From contig JAYPTI010000173.1 of assembly GCA_038133505.1 (NCBI GenBank), positions 1-6,114 on the forward strand: a stretch of DNA of 6,114 nt. The letters are read 5' to 3'. The notes below the pieces were generated by a model. It saw nothing but the letters and a program-made list of their open reading frames with translations, searched no databases and had not been told where the DNA came from. This DNA is from JAYQUR01 sp038133505 (GTDB lineage Bacteria > Pseudomonadota > Alphaproteobacteria > MPNO01 > UBA830). Shown in pieces: positions 1-5,628 of the stretch (positions are counted from its first letter, which is position 1; every line of letters starts with the position of its first letter). The position numbers and the translations under genes are program-made.

Positions 1-609
1 ACGCTGGCTAAGCCCGTCGAGCCGGACCACGTGATCGGCGTTTAAGAACGCGGCCTCCGTCGCCGCCGGGTCGCCGCGTGAAAATTCGATGCACTGGTTG
101 CCGCTGTCGAACATCACCGGAGCATCCGGTTTCAGCGCGTCGCGGGCGCCGACGACCGCGGGCAACGGCTCGTAGTCCACGGCCACCAGCTCGGCGGCAT
201 CGAGCGCCGCCGCAAGCGTTTCGGCGACCACCATCGCCACCGGGTCGCCGACATGGCGGACGCGGTCGCTTGCGATCGGTACGTGCGGCGGCGCACCGCC
301 CGGGGGCGCGGCCTCGTCGGGAAAAGCCGGGAGTTTGGTGTCGGCATAGTCGACGCCCATCAGGAGATGGTCGATGCCGCCGTTTCCGTCGGCCAGGTAA
401 TCGGCGCCGGTCAGCACCGCGAGGACGCCGGGTGCTGCGCGGGCGGCCGCGACATCGATCTCCAGCACGCGCGCATGGGCGTGCGGCGATCGCACGAAAC
501 AGGCGTAGGCTTGGCCGTCGATATCGAAATCGTCCGAGAAGCGTCCCGCGCCGGTCAGAAAGCGAAAATCCTCGCGGCGGGGAACCGATCTACCGATCAG
601 CGGCTCCAT
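1..609 (-). CDS. Xanthine dehydrogenase / CO dehydrogenase-type molybdopterin-binding large subunit, N-terminal part (runs off left edge)
   Basis: Catalytic large subunit of a molybdenum hydroxylase (xanthine dehydrogenase / aldehyde oxidase / CoxL superfamily), a cytoplasmic enzyme that normally works with an FAD subunit and a 2Fe-2S subunit. The frame is open from an ATG at 609 to the window edge, giving 203 residues of a protein usually about 770-800 long. Visible family marks are the IGRSVPRREDFRFLTG start, FVRSPHAHA at about 38-46, PGVLAVLTGAD at 60-70, and RVRHVGDPVAMVVAE at 116-130 followed by VDYEPLPAVV. Together these form the a/b hammerhead domain; the molybdenum-binding domains would start near residue 175 and lie mostly off-window. 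The start is supported by GGGAGG about seven bases upstream. No small or medium subunit gene precedes it, because the divergent gene at 732 lies there, so partners must be downstream or elsewhere. The substrate cannot be told, since the active-site loop is not visible. Confidence 0.9.
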   Translation of the reverse strand, partial: MEPLIGRSVPRREDFRFLTGAGRFSDDFDIDGQAYACFVRSPHAHARVLEIDVAAARAAPGVLAVLTGADYLADGNGGIDHLLMGVDYADTKLPAFPDEAAPPGGAPPHVPIASDRVRHVGDPVAMVVAETLAAALDAAELVAVDYEPLPAVVGARDALKPDAPVMFDSGNQCIEFSRGDPAATEAAFLNADHVVRLDGLSQR

Positions 610-731
610 GATGTCCCTCCCGTGCCGGGCGTTGGCTCCCCGGTCGGGAAAAGCTTAGCGGCGACCGGCGCTCCCTGTACAGCCGTCGTCGAATGTGCAC
701 AGTTTTCGCCGGGGAAATCAGGGAGGGAACG
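610..731. promoter_or_regulatory. Divergent control region with palindromes between the hydroxylase and decarboxylase-like genes
   Basis: This 122-bp gap must carry the promoters of both flanking genes. It holds two perfect 8-bp palindromes, CTGTACAG at 675-682 and TGTGCACA at 694-701, whose centres are 19 bp apart and which share a TGTRCA core. It also holds a 7-bp inverted repeat, CCGGTCG at 640-646 and CGACCGG at 662-668. For the leftward gene a weak promoter can be proposed with TGTACA (676-681) as -35, an 18-bp spacer and TAAGCT (652-657, read on the minus strand) as -10, which would put the first palindrome on the -35 element. I see no convincing -10 for the rightward gene. Both genes have GGGAGGGA-type ribosome binding sites (614-621 on minus, 721-728 on plus). 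Regulator identity is unknown; dyads of this kind suit GntR- or similar dimeric repressors, but that is inference. Confidence 0.4.
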
Positions 732-1706
732 ATGGAGCTTTCGCTCGCACTCAATCGCTACGACCGGCACGTGCCGTTCTTCATGGGGACCGTCGATGCG
801 CCCGACGGCATTTCGGTCCGCCCGCTCGAGGTCGGCGAGAGCACGCCGTTTCGAGACGGCGGCGAGCGGCACGAGCGCATGCTCAACGGGCTCGAGTTCG
901 ACGTCGCCGAAGTGTCGCTGTCGAGTTTCATCATGGCCATTGCACGCGACCCCGATTTTCCGCTGGTCGGCATTCCGGTCTTTCCCCGGCGGTTCTTCAG
1001 CGCGGGGCAGATCTACGTCAATGCGGACACCGATATTCGCGCGCCCGTCGACCTGATCGGTCGCAGGGTCGGCATCCACGCGTTTCAGGTGACGTTGTCG
1101 GTCCTCGCCAAGGGAGATCTCAAGCGCGACTACGGCGTCGCATGGGAGAAGATAAACTGGGTCTGCATGAAGCCGGAGGTGATCCCCGTGGAGCTCGGCG
1201 ACGATGTCTCGGTCGAGGCGATGCCGGCCGGCAATGACATGGGAATGATGCTCTGCGACGGCGAGATCGACGCGCTGATCTCGCCGCAGCCGCGGAAATC
1301 CATGCTGGCGCGTCCCGACCGCTACCGCCGCCTGTTCGACGACCCGGAAGCCGAGGAAGTGCGGTACTTCGGCAAGCATGGCTACTTCCCGATCATGCAC
1401 CTGTTCGCGATGAAGCGGGAACTGGTCGAACAGCGCCCCGACCTGCCGCGCGCGCTGATGCCGATGTTCGAGGAAGCCAACCAGCAGGCCTACGGATTCT
1501 ACGACGATTCAAACTATTCGCTGCTGGTCGACGGCCGGAAATATTACGAGCGCGAACGGAGCGTCTTCGCCGACCCGTGGCCGAACGGCCTCGCCGCCAA
1601 TCGCGCCAACCTAGAAGCGTTCATCGGATTCTCGCACGACCAGCGCCTGATCGACGCGCCGTACGCACCGGAAAGGTTGTTTCACGTCTCGACCCACGAT
1701 ACGTGA
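732..1706 (+). CDS. 4,5-dihydroxyphthalate decarboxylase-like protein (periplasmic-binding-like fold)
   Basis: A 324-residue protein resembling the 4,5-dihydroxyphthalate decarboxylase (Pht5-type) family, which has the NMT1/SsuA-like substrate-binding fold and is often annotated as an ABC-transporter binding protein. Family-like stretches are LSLALNRYDRHVPFF at 3-17, FDVAEVSLSSFIMA at 56-69, GIPVFPRRFF at 80-89, QIYVNADTDIRAPVDLIGRR at 93-112, and GYFPIMH at 217-223. No signal peptide or lipobox is present, so the protein is predicted cytoplasmic, which favours an enzyme over a transporter component. No permease or ATPase gene lies nearby. An in-frame ATG at 693 would add 13 residues, but GGAGGG at 722-727 places the start at 732. 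It is divergent from the hydroxylase at 609 and convergent with the PAS gene, with only 9 bases between stops. The exact substrate is not determinable; phthalate-type diacids are only one possibility. Confidence 0.8.
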   Translation: MELSLALNRYDRHVPFFMGTVDAPDGISVRPLEVGESTPFRDGGERHERMLNGLEFDVAEVSLSSFIMAIARDPDFPLVGIPVFPRRFFSAGQIYVNADTDIRAPVDLIGRRVGIHAFQVTLSVLAKGDLKRDYGVAWEKINWVCMKPEVIPVELGDDVSVEAMPAGNDMGMMLCDGEIDALISPQPRKSMLARPDRYRRLFDDPEAEEVRYFGKHGYFPIMHLFAMKRELVEQRPDLPRALMPMFEEANQQAYGFYDDSNYSLLVDGRKYYERERSVFADPWPNGLAANRANLEAFIGFSHDQRLIDAPYAPERLFHVSTHDT

Positions 1707-1715
1707 GCGTGCTGG

Positions 1716-2198
1716 CTAGGACATCGACCCTTTGACGAAGTCCTGGATGCCGTAAATCATGTTCACCTTCTCGCCGTCGTCGCTCAGCGGCATCAGCAGA
1801 ACCTTGTAGTGGGTGAACTTCCCTCGGGCGGTCACCCACTCAAGCGTTGCTTCCCGGTAAAATAACCCGCCTTCGTTCGTTACGCGCTCGTAGGGCTTCT
1901 TAACGTTTATCGCGGCCGCTCCCATTACGTCCTCGGGGGCTTTGTCCCGCAACGTTCCCAGCTGATATTTCTCTTCGAAGAGGGATCCGGCGAGCAGATA
2001 GCGGAAACCGCCGTCGTCCTCCGCTTTTACGATGAATGTCGTCGGCAGGAGTTTCGGCAAAGCCATCGGGTTGATGGACTGACGTCTGGGAAATCCGTTC
2101 GCCGGCGAGATCGACAGCCAGTAGTCCAGCGCCGTCAACAGCAGCTGGCTCGTGATTCTGGGTCTTATCTCTTCCGCGGATCCGAATAAATCAAACAT
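1716..2198 (-). CDS. PAS domain-containing protein, PAS_5 type
   Basis: A 160-residue protein consisting almost wholly of one PAS domain of the PAS_5 type, common as stand-alone proteins in alphaproteobacteria. The recognisable order is a helix with ALDYWLSI (23-30), the FPRRQSINPMALPKLLP segment (36-52), the beta strand FRYLLAGSLFEEKYQ (65-79), the GTLRDKAPED turn (81-90), and the closing strands REATLEWVTARGKFTHYKVL and VNMIYGIQDF (to about 154). There is no kinase, GGDEF or DNA-binding output domain and no membrane segment, so it is probably a cytoplasmic sensor or adaptor with an unknown ligand. The start at 2198 is the first ATG after an in-frame TGA about 30 bases upstream; no strong Shine-Dalgarno sequence is visible. 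It seems somewhat less GC-rich than its neighbours. It may be expressed with the CPBP gene upstream on the same strand, although the 136-bp gap allows its own promoter. Confidence 0.8.
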   Translation of the reverse strand: MFDLFGSAEEIRPRITSQLLLTALDYWLSISPANGFPRRQSINPMALPKLLPTTFIVKAEDDGGFRYLLAGSLFEEKYQLGTLRDKAPEDVMGAAAINVKKPYERVTNEGGLFYREATLEWVTARGKFTHYKVLLMPLSDDGEKVNMIYGIQDFVKGSMS

Positions 2199-2334
2199 CG
2201 GGAAAATCCGGTGTCTCGTATGCTGTCACTCGGACTCTCCCGGTCCGTTTTCGATACCGGCCAATGCTACCATGGGTTTCAAGACAGGTCGGAAGAAAAG
2301 CGGCACAGCGAGTGTCCTCGATCGCCCGCGCGCG
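2199..2334. other. Intergenic gap between CPBP and PAS genes
   Basis: This 136-bp stretch separates two genes on the minus strand and shows no coding potential. Read on the minus strand it contains CTTGAAA and TAGCAT elements that loosely resemble promoter hexamers but are wrongly spaced for a confident call. No strong hairpin followed by a T-run, which would mark a terminator for the CPBP gene, is visible. Whether the PAS gene has its own promoter or depends on read-through is not decidable from the sequence. Confidence 0.4.
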
Positions 2335-3003
2335 TCAGCGGGGAATCGCGCCGTGATAGAAATAGACGCCGAGGCCGGACGCAAACAGGACCTGTCCGGC
2401 GATGCTGTGAAAGATCCAGACGGCGGGGAACGAGCGCGTCCTGACATACGCCCAGGCGAACGCGAGACCGCCGGCGAAAGACAGGATCACGGCGACCCAG
2501 TTGAAATAGAACGCATGCGCCAGCGCGAAGAAGAAGGCGCTGGCCGCGATCGCCGTCCAGTCGTTCGCGAAAAGCCCGCGATAGCGTTCGAAGAACAGCA
2601 GGCGGTACGCGACCTCCTGGCCGAGCACCGACAGGAACGGATAGAGCGATATGACGAGCAGAAAGCGGTCCGGGTTGTATCGCGGGAAATCGAACATGCG
2701 CTCCGGCACGAGCAGCATCGCAATCCCCAGCGTTACCGCGGCGCAGACCGTACTCAGTGCGATCGTCAGCGGCAGCCAGCGTCCCGGCCGGCGCACGTCG
2801 ATCACCGAAATCCAGCGATAACCCGGCGTGACGGCGAGGAGAGCCGCGGCGGCCACGAACACGAACCCGAGCGGCAGGAACGGTCCGAACGTGTCGAAGA
2901 AGACGACATGCGCGACCGGGACGGCGACGAACAGAAAGCCGAACTCCGCCTGAAGGCGGACGCGGGAAAGCTGAGCCGGCGTCGAGGTCGCGATGTTGGT
3001 CAT
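2335..3003 (-). CDS. CPBP family intramembrane metalloprotease (CAAX protease/bacteriocin-processing type)
   Basis: A 222-residue integral membrane protein of the CPBP (CAAX protease and bacteriocin-processing, Abi) family, which cleaves substrates within or near the membrane using conserved Glu, His and Arg residues. Hydrophobic segments can be read at about 20-37, 41-59, 76-99, 113-128, 150-168, 170-187 and 192-217. Motif 1 is GQEVAYR with E130 and R134; the first Glu of the usual EExxxR is Gln here, a variant I believe occurs in a subfamily. Motif 2 is FALAH (F159, H163). A further conserved His is H199 in WIFHSIAG, followed by the GLGVYFYHG ending typical of this subfamily. The start at 3003 opens the conserved protein; a GGCAGG sequence lies close before it, a poor ribosome binding site. 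It is divergent from the Rieske gene. The biological substrate is unknown, and a link to aromatic metabolism is not evident. Confidence 0.85.
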   Translation of the reverse strand: MTNIATSTPAQLSRVRLQAEFGFLFVAVPVAHVVFFDTFGPFLPLGFVFVAAAALLAVTPGYRWISVIDVRRPGRWLPLTIALSTVCAAVTLGIAMLLVPERMFDFPRYNPDRFLLVISLYPFLSVLGQEVAYRLLFFERYRGLFANDWTAIAASAFFFALAHAFYFNWVAVILSFAGGLAFAWAYVRTRSFPAVWIFHSIAGQVLFASGLGVYFYHGAIPR

Positions 3004-3172
3004 GCCTGCCGTACGGTTTTCGGAGGTGGGCGGAAGGTGCGCGAACGTGCCCGCGGGTGGCCGCGCCTTCTAACTTAGGTCGCGGGCATCCGATTCCAAG
3101 GTCTTCGCGCCGCAAACCGTTCGCGCTGGACGGCCGGGGTGATATGCTGGGCCATCAACGGGAGGAAGAAAC
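3004..3172. promoter_or_regulatory. Divergent promoter region between CPBP protease and Rieske oxygenase genes
   Basis: This gap of 169 bp carries control signals for both flanking genes. For the rightward gene, TATGCT at 3143-3148 is a plausible -10 element; the -35 position, near TTCGCG at 3120-3125, is poor, which suggests an activator or an alternative sigma factor. The leader would then be under 25 bases and carries GGGAGGAAG before the ATG at 3173. For the leftward gene, TTGGAA (3094-3099 on minus) and TAAGTT (3072-3077 on minus) are spaced 16 bp apart and would give a leader of about 60 bases. Both calls rest on weak hexamer matches. No clear operator palindrome was found. Confidence 0.35.
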
Positions 3173-4276
3173 ATGGCCGAGAAAAAATGGCCGCTTAACT
3201 GCTGGTACGTCGCGGCGCATTCGTCCGACATCACCGAAGCGCTCTTTGCCCGCACGATCCTGAACCAGGCGGTGATCGTCTGGCGCGATGCGTCTGGCGC
3301 CGTGTCCGCGCTCGAAGACCGGTGTCCGCACCGTCTCGTGCCCCTGTCGACGGGCGAGGTCGTGAACGGCCACGTCCAGTGCGGCTATCACGGATTGAGG
3401 TTCGACGGGACCGGGACCTGCTCCTACGTGCCGGGCCAGGAGACGCCGCCGAAGAGCGTCCGCGTCCGGACCTTTCCCGTCGCCGAGCGCCACAATCTGA
3501 TCTGGATCTGGATGGGCGCGGCGGAACTGGCCGACGAGGCGCTGATACCCGACATGCACTGGATGGATTCGCCCGACTGGAATTCGGTGACCGGCTACCT
3601 GCACTTCGAATGCAATTACAAGCTGGTCAACGACAACCTGCTCGACCTGTCGCACGAGACGTTCATCCACAAGCATACGATCGGCGCCGACGCGGTCGCG
3701 GATTCGCCCGCCGTCACCAACGTCGTCGGCGATCGCGTGGTCCGCGTCCATCGCGAAATGCCGGACATCGAGCCGCCGCCCTTCTTCGCGCTCGCGCAGG
3801 GCCACGAGGGGAGCATCAACCGCTGGCAGATCGCGATCTACATGGCGCCCGGCTTCAACATGACCGAGGCAGCGTTCCACGGCGTCGGGACGGACCGGCG
3901 GACGGATCACTTCATCTTCCGGCCGATCCATATCATCACGCCGGAGACCGACAGCACGTCGCACTACATCTGGAGCGTGGCGCGCAACTTCCGCGTCGAC
4001 GAACCGGATCTGGACGAGGGTATCTTCAAGGCGACCGATCACACCTTCAAGGAGGACCGGGAACTGCTCCGGCTCCAGCAGAAGGCGCTCGAGGCCGAGA
4101 ATTTCCCGACCGTCCCGCAATTGCCCGTGAAGGTCGACAAGGGGCCGGTGACCGGCCGGCGTCTGCTGGAAGCGATGATCGCGCGCGAAGCCGCCGATCC
4201 GACCTACTGTGCGCCCCCGGCACTCCTCGCCGACGACGCAACGATCACCATGCCGTTCGCCGAGGCCGCCGAGTAA
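3173..4276 (+). CDS. Rieske non-heme iron oxygenase, VanA / dicamba monooxygenase-like oxygenase component
   Basis: A 367-residue oxygenase component of the single-component-oxygenase Rieske type (vanillate O-demethylase VanA and dicamba monooxygenase are relatives). Such enzymes oxidatively demethylate or hydroxylate aromatic acids with electrons from a separate reductase. The Rieske 2Fe-2S site is complete: C51-P-H53 and C70-G-Y-H73. The catalytic mononuclear iron site is DLSHETFIH, with H161 and H166 as ligands and D158 as the likely electron-bridging Asp; D295 in FKEDRELL is the probable third ligand. Spacing closely matches the dicamba monooxygenase pattern as I recall it. The typical N-terminal WPLNCWYVAA is present. 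The start is fixed by GGGAGGAAG upstream. No reductase or ferredoxin (VanB-type) gene lies in the window, so the electron donor is elsewhere. The gene ends six bases before the convergent cupin stop. Substrate is unknown; a methoxylated or hydroxylated aromatic acid is a family-level guess. Confidence 0.92.
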   Translation: MAEKKWPLNCWYVAAHSSDITEALFARTILNQAVIVWRDASGAVSALEDRCPHRLVPLSTGEVVNGHVQCGYHGLRFDGTGTCSYVPGQETPPKSVRVRTFPVAERHNLIWIWMGAAELADEALIPDMHWMDSPDWNSVTGYLHFECNYKLVNDNLLDLSHETFIHKHTIGADAVADSPAVTNVVGDRVVRVHREMPDIEPPPFFALAQGHEGSINRWQIAIYMAPGFNMTEAAFHGVGTDRRTDHFIFRPIHIITPETDSTSHYIWSVARNFRVDEPDLDEGIFKATDHTFKEDRELLRLQQKALEAENFPTVPQLPVKVDKGPVTGRRLLEAMIAREAADPTYCAPPALLADDATITMPFAEAAE

Positions 4277-4282
4277 AAGACG

Positions 4283-4816
4283 TCAGAGCCGGCTGCCGAC
4301 CGCCGCCGTGCCTGCCTGCGGGTCGAAACGGAGCGTCGGGATCGCGTCGAGATCGGTGCCGGTGACGCGCACGAAGCGGGCGCCTGCCGGAAACTCGATC
4401 GAGTGAATCTCGCCGACCTCGAACTTGCCGGCCATGCCAGGCTCGAGGCGGACGGTAGAGACCTTTTCGATCTCGGCGTTCTCCGCGCCCGTGCCCTTGT
4501 CCAGACGCCGCCAGCCCGTCATGTCGGTATATTCCGCCACCTGGCCGTAGACCGCCCAGGACGTTCCGTGATCGTGCGGCGGGCCTTTCTTGCCCTCGGG
4601 ATAGACATGTACGAGGACGTTGAAGTCGGTGTCATCGTCGCGATAGATCGTGCGGATGCCCGGCTCCGCGCCGGGACCGCAATTCTCGGCGACGAAATCT
4701 TCGTTCGACAGGAGTTTCTCGAGGTTCTGCCGGACCGCTTCGTGCGCCTCCGCGCCCTTTTTGGACTGGATCGCGGACCGCGTGTCGGCGCAGAACTCTT
4801 CGAACGAATAGGCCAT
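4283..4816 (-). CDS. Cysteine dioxygenase-like cupin protein
   Basis: A 177-residue cytoplasmic protein of the double-stranded beta-helix (cupin) superfamily, closest in pattern to the cysteine dioxygenase-like group of predicted metal-dependent enzymes. The N-terminal third is helical (FEEFCADTRSAIQ onward). The cupin core has VHVYPEGKKGPPHDHGTSWA with metal ligands H81 and H83, the YGQVAEYTDMTGW strand after it, and the third His, H138, in GEIHSIEF. A 3-His iron site is the hallmark of thiol dioxygenases; E95 lies near where classical cupins have a Glu ligand. The ATG at 4816 is preceded by AGGAAGGGA at good spacing. The frame is open far upstream (to 5446) but that part lies antisense-like within the hydrolase and is not coding. 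Its promoter region is described separately. Whether the substrate is cysteine, another thiol or an aromatic compound cannot be judged. Confidence 0.8.
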   Translation of the reverse strand: MAYSFEEFCADTRSAIQSKKGAEAHEAVRQNLEKLLSNEDFVAENCGPGAEPGIRTIYRDDDTDFNVLVHVYPEGKKGPPHDHGTSWAVYGQVAEYTDMTGWRRLDKGTGAENAEIEKVSTVRLEPGMAGKFEVGEIHSIEFPAGARFVRVTGTDLDAIPTLRFDPQAGTAAVGSRL

Positions 4817-4823
4817 GATGTTT

Positions 4824-4845
4824 TCCCTTCCTGATCTGGAAGGGA
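4824..4845 (-). repeat. 8-bp perfect inverted repeat covering the ribosome binding site of the cupin gene
   Basis: On the minus strand TCCCTTCC (4845-4838) and GGAAGGGA (4831-4824) are exact complements separated by the six bases AGATCA. The 3' arm is the Shine-Dalgarno sequence of the cupin gene starting at 4816. In a transcript containing both arms the hairpin would occlude ribosome binding. The 5' arm also touches the last base of the proposed -10 element, so the same repeat could be a DNA operator around the transcription start. Confidence 0.55.
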
Positions 4846-4885
4846 TTGTATCTCCCGGTCGCGGCCCCGTCTTGACCTGAATCAA
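4845..4885 (-). promoter_or_regulatory. FNR/CRP-family binding box and class II promoter of the cupin gene
   Basis: On the minus strand the sequence TTGATTCAGGTCAA (4885-4872) matches the FNR/Anr/FixK-type consensus TTGAT-N4-ATCAA at nine of ten defined bases, and the flanking C and G extend the dyad to CTTGA/TCAAG. A good -10 hexamer, TACAAT, lies at 4850-4845 with no recognisable -35 element in front of it. If transcription starts about seven bases after the -10, near 4838, the box is centred at about -41, the standard class II activator position. This supports activation of the cupin gene by an FNR/CRP-superfamily regulator responding to oxygen or nitric oxide, or a paralogue. The regulator gene is not in the window. 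Confidence 0.55.
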
Positions 4886-4911
4886 GTCGTAAGCCGCGCG
4901 GGGTGCCGGTG

Positions 4912-5628
4912 TCAGGACAGGATGCCGTGCTTCCTCAGGAACTCGAACATCAGTTCCCGGCATTCCGCGGGCCGCTGGATCTGCAGCATGTGGCCGGTGC
5001 CCGGAACGGTTCCGTATTCGTATCCGCCTTCCTCGCCGAGCGCCCGGTTGGCGAAGGCCGGCGCCGGGGCGTACTTGTTTTCCGGATCGGCGCCGATCAG
5101 CTTGACCGGCCCGCCGAACGCGCTCGCCTTCGGCCACAGGTTCAGCGACAGCGCCGCCTTGTAGATCGCCGATTCCAGCTCGCGCCGGCAGGAAAGCTCC
5201 CAGTCGCCCTTTTCGTCCTTCTTCCGCAGCACCGCGTTGGCCATCGTCTCGTGCGCGCCCTCGACCCAGGTGCTGTGCGCCCGCGTTCCGGCATATTCGG
5301 CGGCAAGCTCGGAGGGATCGGTGAAACGGTCGCGCCGTTCCAGTGCCCAGTTTGCGAGCAGCAGTTCGAAGCCCTCCATCACCTCGTAGACCGGATGGTC
5401 CGTCGGCGGGACGTTCGGCGGATCGAACAGCACCAGCGCGTCCCACGGAAAGCCGATCTCGACGGCGTGCTTCATCGCGGCGCGCGCCGACATGGAATGC
5501 ACGATGCCGACAGTCGTCTTTTCGCCGAGCCGGTCCCGAATGCCGTAGAACACGCGGTCCACGTCGCGGGCCATCTGGGCGTAGTTGTGGTTGGCGGGAT
5601 CGGAATGGGGGTTGCGCCCGTGGCCATC
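4912..5628 (-). pseudogene. Alpha/beta hydrolase, 5'-truncated
   Basis: The C-terminal 238 residues or so of an alpha/beta-fold hydrolase (esterase/lactonase/ring-cleavage-type hydrolases are relatives). Homology-like sequence begins at DGHGRNPH (codon at 5628), which corresponds to the DxxGHGxS loop after strand 4. The nucleophile elbow is GIVHSMSARA with Ser encoded at 5496-5494, the acid is probably Asp in LIGADPENK, and the base is His in GTGHMLQ. The catalytic triad is thus intact, but the first roughly 50-70 residues, including the oxyanion-hole strand, are missing. Upstream of 5628 the same frame translates into Arg-rich nonsense because the DNA there encodes the hydroxylase in another frame. 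An internal ATG at 5574 could yield a 220-residue protein but would lack part of the fold. It lies on the same strand as the cupin, 95 bases upstream of it. The enzyme's substrate is unknown. Confidence 0.75.

Noticed and set aside
78..611. 177-residue open frame on the plus strand
   Set aside because: It is antisense to the left hydroxylase fragment and consists mostly of Arg and Pro; no coding signal.
597..1400. 267-residue open frame on the minus strand
   Set aside because: It lies opposite the decarboxylase-like gene and reads His/Arg/Asp-rich sequence with no family pattern; a GC-driven shadow.
2152..3078. 308-residue open frame on the plus strand
   Set aside because: It is opposite the CPBP gene, extremely rich in Arg, Glu and Gln, and has no domain pattern, while the minus strand gives a clear membrane protease.
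3150..3178. GGCCAT / ATGGCC inverted repeat flanking the Rieske ribosome binding site
   Set aside because: Only 6 bp with a 17-base loop, its second arm is simply a common start-codon context, and the first arm is probably at or before the transcript start.
3155..4120. 321-residue open frame on the minus strand
   Set aside because: It is antisense to the Rieske oxygenase with its full set of metal ligands; the antisense product is a low-complexity Arg/Asp/Val shadow.
4817..5446. Upstream in-frame extension of the cupin gene to an ATG at 5446
   Set aside because: The extension is Arg/Gly/Ala-rich, overlaps the hydrolase in another frame, and a good ribosome binding site precedes the ATG at 4816.
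5604..5628. Programmed frameshift producing a hydroxylase-hydrolase fusion protein
   Set aside because: A fragment of a hydroxylase domain fused to a partial hydrolase makes no structural sense; breakage or misassembly explains it better.
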